NCBI GenBank assembly: GCA_017624285.1 | Contig: JAGANI010000041.1 | Coordinates: 1-47,454, forward strand | DNA length: 47,454 nt | Source: Clostridia bacterium | GTDB lineage: Bacteria > Bacillota > Clostridia > Christensenellales > Borkfalkiaceae | Reading direction: 5' to 3' | Notes under the pieces: generated by a model | Databases searched by the model: none | What the model was told of the DNA's origin: nothing | The model's input: the letters and a program-made list of their open reading frames with translations, nothing else | Program-made: the position numbers and the translations under genes | Shown here: one piece after another, positions 44,973 through 47,454 of the stretch | How the letters are laid out: every line of letters starts with the position of its first letter | Position numbering within the stretch: the stretch's first letter is position 1

Positions 44973-45012
44973 TTGTATGGCTTAAAAAATTATGCTATAA
45001 TTATGCTATAAT
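44973..45012 (+). promoter_or_regulatory. Promoter with duplicated -10 region before the GH78-like gene
   Basis: TTGTAT 44973-44978, 17-base spacer, TATAAT 44996-45001. The 11-base unit TTATGCTATAA is repeated head to tail, so a second TATAAT stands at 45007-45012. Confidence 0.65.
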
Positions 45013-45029
45013 ATTTTTAGGAGGATATT

Positions 45030-46676
45030 ATGCTTAATTACGATTATATTTTTCCGTCAAAGATTGTTTATAGCGAAGGCAATATTTTAGGCGTAGATTT
45101 TTTATTAAATAAAAAAACCTTGCAAACGGGGCTTTATCAAACGGAATTAACCGTGTTAAAGGGCAAATGCTCAATCATTTTAGACTTTGGTAAAGAACTT
45201 CAAGGTGGTGTTAGGATAATAACGCATATTTTAAACAAACAAGCCTCTGCCGTTAGAATTCGTTTTGGTGAATCTGTTTCAGAAACTTTGGCAGAACTTG
45301 GCGAGCGTGGCGCTTGTAACGACCATAGTCCAAGGGATTTTAACGTTAATTTATCGTCTATGGCGGATAATATTTTTGGTCAAACAGGTTTTAGGTTTAT
45401 CCGTATAGATAGCTTAAGTGAAGATGCAGATATTCAGATTAAATGTATAGTTTCTGCGGTAGATATTTTAAAAACCCCGTATGACGGTAGCTTTAATTCT
45501 GACGATAAACTACTTAACGATATTTTTGATACAGCCGCATATACTTTGCGTTTATGTATGCAAAATGGATATTTTTGGGATGGCATTAAGCGTGATAGGT
45601 TAGTGTGGATTGGCGATTTATATCCCGAAATGCGCGCAGCTATCAATTTGTTTTCTAAGGTAGATGAAACATATAACTCGTTAAAGTTCGCTATGGAAGA
45701 AACTCCTTTGCCATACTGGGTAGGTACTATACCTATGTATTCACTTTGGTGGCTTATTATCTACGTGGAGCATTATTTTACCACAGGTAATTTAGATGCC
45801 GTTTACGAAATGTTACCTTACGCCAAAGGTATAGTAAAGCAGGTGTCTAATTTGGTTAGTAATGACGGCACTACAAATTTTCACCACAACTTTATCGATT
45901 GGCCGTCGCATCCGCATAGTGATTACGATAAAAATTTATCTAAAGAAGAAGTTTTAATTAAACAGCAGGACGAGCTTTCAGGCGTATATTACTTAACTAA
46001 GATTTGCTTTAATAAGATTAAAGAGTTGTTCCTTTTAATTAACGAAGACGTTTCTTTAATAGACGACGTCTTAAATAGGCTTTCTAAAAACAAGCCAACC
46101 GTCAAAGCGTTTAAGCAAATCGCTGGGCTTGGCGTTTTTGCAGGCGATACTTCTAAAAACGTTTTACAAGAATTAAAATCTGATGCAAGTATGTCTACTT
46201 TTATGTCGTACTTTATTTTAAGTGGTCTGGCAGAGTTTGGTGAACACGACTATGCCTTAAAATCGCTTAAAGATTATTACGGTGGTATGCTTTCAGTAGG
46301 TGCAACCTCTTTTTGGGAAGATTTCGATTTATCTTGGTTACAAAACGCTTCTCGTATAGACGAAATGCCCGTTAAAGGCAAGGTTGATATCCACGGCGAT
46401 AAGGGTAAGTTTTGCTATCAAGGTTTTAGGCATAGTTTTTGCCACGGTTGGTCGTCGGGCGTAGTTGCTTATTTAATCGAAACCGTTTTAGGTGTTAAAC
46501 CTATTGGCGTTGGTAGAAAGCGTTTTACCGTTAAACCGCATTTATCAACCTTAAACATGGTTGAAGGCACAGTTCCCACGCCTTACGGCAATATTTACGT
46601 AAAACATACTAAAAAAATAGACGGTAGCGTTGATACCGTCGTTAAAGCCCCAGATGGGGTAGAAGTTTTATATTAA
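45030..46676 (+). CDS. GH78-like alpha-L-rhamnosidase family protein
   Basis: 548 residues. The order is a beta-sandwich start with LDFGKELQGGVRI (the 'D-F-G-x-E' rhamnosidase N-block), then a six-hairpin (alpha/alpha)6 barrel from about residue 155, and a C-terminal beta domain. The key motif D184-GIKRDRLVWIG-D196 with E200 matches the GH78 DxxxRDRxxWxGD acid cluster. WEDFDLSW and SFCHGWSSGVVAYL are also family blocks. It is shorter than typical GH78 (over 850), lacking extra N-terminal domains and any signal peptide, so it likely cleaves imported rhamnosides in the cytoplasm. AGGAGG precedes ATG. Confidence 0.83.
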   Translation: MLNYDYIFPSKIVYSEGNILGVDFLLNKKTLQTGLYQTELTVLKGKCSIILDFGKELQGGVRIITHILNKQASAVRIRFGESVSETLAELGERGACNDHSPRDFNVNLSSMADNIFGQTGFRFIRIDSLSEDADIQIKCIVSAVDILKTPYDGSFNSDDKLLNDIFDTAAYTLRLCMQNGYFWDGIKRDRLVWIGDLYPEMRAAINLFSKVDETYNSLKFAMEETPLPYWVGTIPMYSLWWLIIYVEHYFTTGNLDAVYEMLPYAKGIVKQVSNLVSNDGTTNFHHNFIDWPSHPHSDYDKNLSKEEVLIKQQDELSGVYYLTKICFNKIKELFLLINEDVSLIDDVLNRLSKNKPTVKAFKQIAGLGVFAGDTSKNVLQELKSDASMSTFMSYFILSGLAEFGEHDYALKSLKDYYGGMLSVGATSFWEDFDLSWLQNASRIDEMPVKGKVDIHGDKGKFCYQGFRHSFCHGWSSGVVAYLIETVLGVKPIGVGRKRFTVKPHLSTLNMVEGTVPTPYGNIYVKHTKKIDGSVDTVVKAPDGVEVLY

Positions 46677-46740
46677 ACTTACAAAAAAAGCGTAGTGGTT
46701 AAGGGCATCACTTTTAGGGATTTTAATTGAATATTTTATA

Positions 46741-46768
46741 AAACTCGACTTGTGAAAAGTCGAGTTTT
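46741..46768 (+). terminator. Terminator of the GH78-like gene
   Basis: AAACTCGACTT (46741-46751), loop GTGAA, AAGTCGAGTTT (46757-46767). Confidence 0.92.
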
Positions 46769-46789
46769 CTTCTACCTACGTAAAACAAA

Positions 46790-46818
46790 TTGAATTAAAG
46801 TTAATTTTATGTTATAAT
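46790..46818 (+). promoter_or_regulatory. Promoter of the SGNH hydrolase gene
   Basis: TTGAAT 46790-46795, 17-base spacer, TATAAT 46813-46818. Confidence 0.7.
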
Positions 46819-46888
46819 AAAGTCATTGATAAATAAGAATTTGCAGATCGATTTTCAGGATGATGAATAATTTGGAGGGGTATTTTTT

Positions 46889-47454
46889 ATGATCCAAAAA
46901 AGAAAGACTGTTATTACCGCGATAGCGCTGTCTGTTTTGTTGGCTATAGGGATAAGTCTTACATATCTTTTTGCTGTGGCATTGCCACAAAAACGAGAGA
47001 AGGATCAATTATTAAAAGCGATGCAAGAGTATTATGACACAAAGATTGCTATGTATATAGACGAAAACGAAAAATATGATGACTATGAGGTGGATGTTGC
47101 ATTTCTTGGCGACAGCCTTACCGACGGATACAATCTTGAAAAATACTATCCACAGTATCTTGTTCTTAATCGTGGAATCGGTGGTGAAACGACCTTTGGT
47201 CTTGAAAAACGTCTTAAAGTATCAGTTTATGATTTAAAGCCTAAGGTGGCAGTAATGCTCATAGGCGCAAACAACTTTGATACTATGTTTGATAACTATG
47301 AAAATATTCTGAAAGGATTTAAGGAAAATCTGCCAAATACCAAAATAGTATTGCTATCTCTTACATCTATGAGTCAGGAATGGGGCAAAAATAATCAAAA
47401 AGCAGCTTATAACAACGTTAAAATAAAGCTCCTGTCAGAAAAATACGGATACGA
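46889..47454 (+). CDS. Membrane-anchored SGNH/GDSL hydrolase (3' truncated by the window)
   Basis: 188 residues are visible and the frame is open at the right edge. A hydrophobic segment at about 8-32 (AIALSVLLAIGISLTYLFAV) anchors it outside the membrane. SGNH block I is FLGDSLTDGY with the catalytic Ser, block II is NRGIGGETT with Gly, and block III is LIGANNF with Asn. The His block V lies beyond the edge. It probably removes acyl groups from wall sugars, glycans or lipids. GGAGGGG precedes ATG. Codon choice (CTG, CTC, GGA, GAT before G) differs from the host genes, suggesting transfer. Confidence 0.85.
   Translation, partial: MIQKRKTVITAIALSVLLAIGISLTYLFAVALPQKREKDQLLKAMQEYYDTKIAMYIDENEKYDDYEVDVAFLGDSLTDGYNLEKYYPQYLVLNRGIGGETTFGLEKRLKVSVYDLKPKVAVMLIGANNFDTMFDNYENILKGFKENLPNTKIVLLSLTSMSQEWGKNNQKAAYNNVKIKLLSEKYGY

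Noticed and set aside
46823-47008. Minus-strand 61-codon frame at the right end
   Set aside because: It is antisense to the SGNH hydrolase start, which has a promoter, a GGAGGGG site and clear motifs.

Overview
The window comes from a low-GC Gram-positive bacterium of the Clostridia type. The signs are strong purine-rich ribosome binding sites, TTGACA/TATAAT promoters with 16-18 base spacers, many short GC stem plus T-run terminators, a sporulation-type SpoIIQ/YwmB pair at the left edge, a PyrR-type attenuator, and the prs-pth-mfd-foldase gene order. The genus cannot be named from the sequence. Most host genes use C-ending codons in front of a G and T-ending codons elsewhere. This gives the DNA a distinctive 'acg' texture, and the last gene does not share it.

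Layout. 1-2.5 kb: tail of a YwmB-like gene, a SpoIIQ-like LytM protein, and an M1-type peptidase lipoprotein. 2.6-8 kb: a BspA-like leucine-rich-repeat lipoprotein, a NagD-type HAD phosphatase, a TtcA-like tRNA thiolase, a small-multidrug-export membrane protein, a patatin-like lipase, and a PlsC-like acyltransferase carrying a zinc ribbon. 8.2-17.7 kb: a pyrimidine operon (pyrC, carB, pyrK, pyrD, pyrF, a HAD phosphatase, pyrE, pyrB) behind a promoter and a PyrR-type attenuator. pyrC is broken by an in-frame TAG. pyrB is fused to a PyrI-like zinc domain without the allosteric domain. carA and pyrR are not in the window.

17.8-31.2 kb: a zinc-ribbon membrane protein, glycyl- and glutaminyl-tRNA synthetases facing away from each other, a CvpA-like protein, two unknown secreted or membrane proteins, guaB, a second leucine-rich-repeat lipoprotein, a CPBP protease, rlmH, an M14 carboxypeptidase, tadA, prs and pth. 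31.2-38.8 kb: mfd, a PrsA-like foldase lipoprotein, a DnaQ-like exonuclease, an AEC transporter and a small conserved protein.

38.8-47.5 kb is the more accessory end. It has a tRNA-Gln(CUG) whose 3' end lies in a long inverted repeat. Next to it is a 627-residue protein made of seven zinc-ribbon repeats with an inserted PD-(D/E)XK-like nuclease. Then come a DUF4091 protein, rsmE, a low-molecular-weight phosphatase, a RibD-C-type reductase, a GH78-like glycosidase and the start of a compositionally foreign SGNH hydrolase.

Functionally the window is mostly housekeeping: de novo UMP synthesis, PRPP and GMP supply, tRNA charging and modification, ribosome modification and transcription-coupled repair. 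The points most worth checking are the amber codon in pyrC, the minimal PyrB-zinc fusion, the repeat/nuclease gene beside tRNA-Gln, two promoters that predict leaderless mRNAs, and the codon-context rule.
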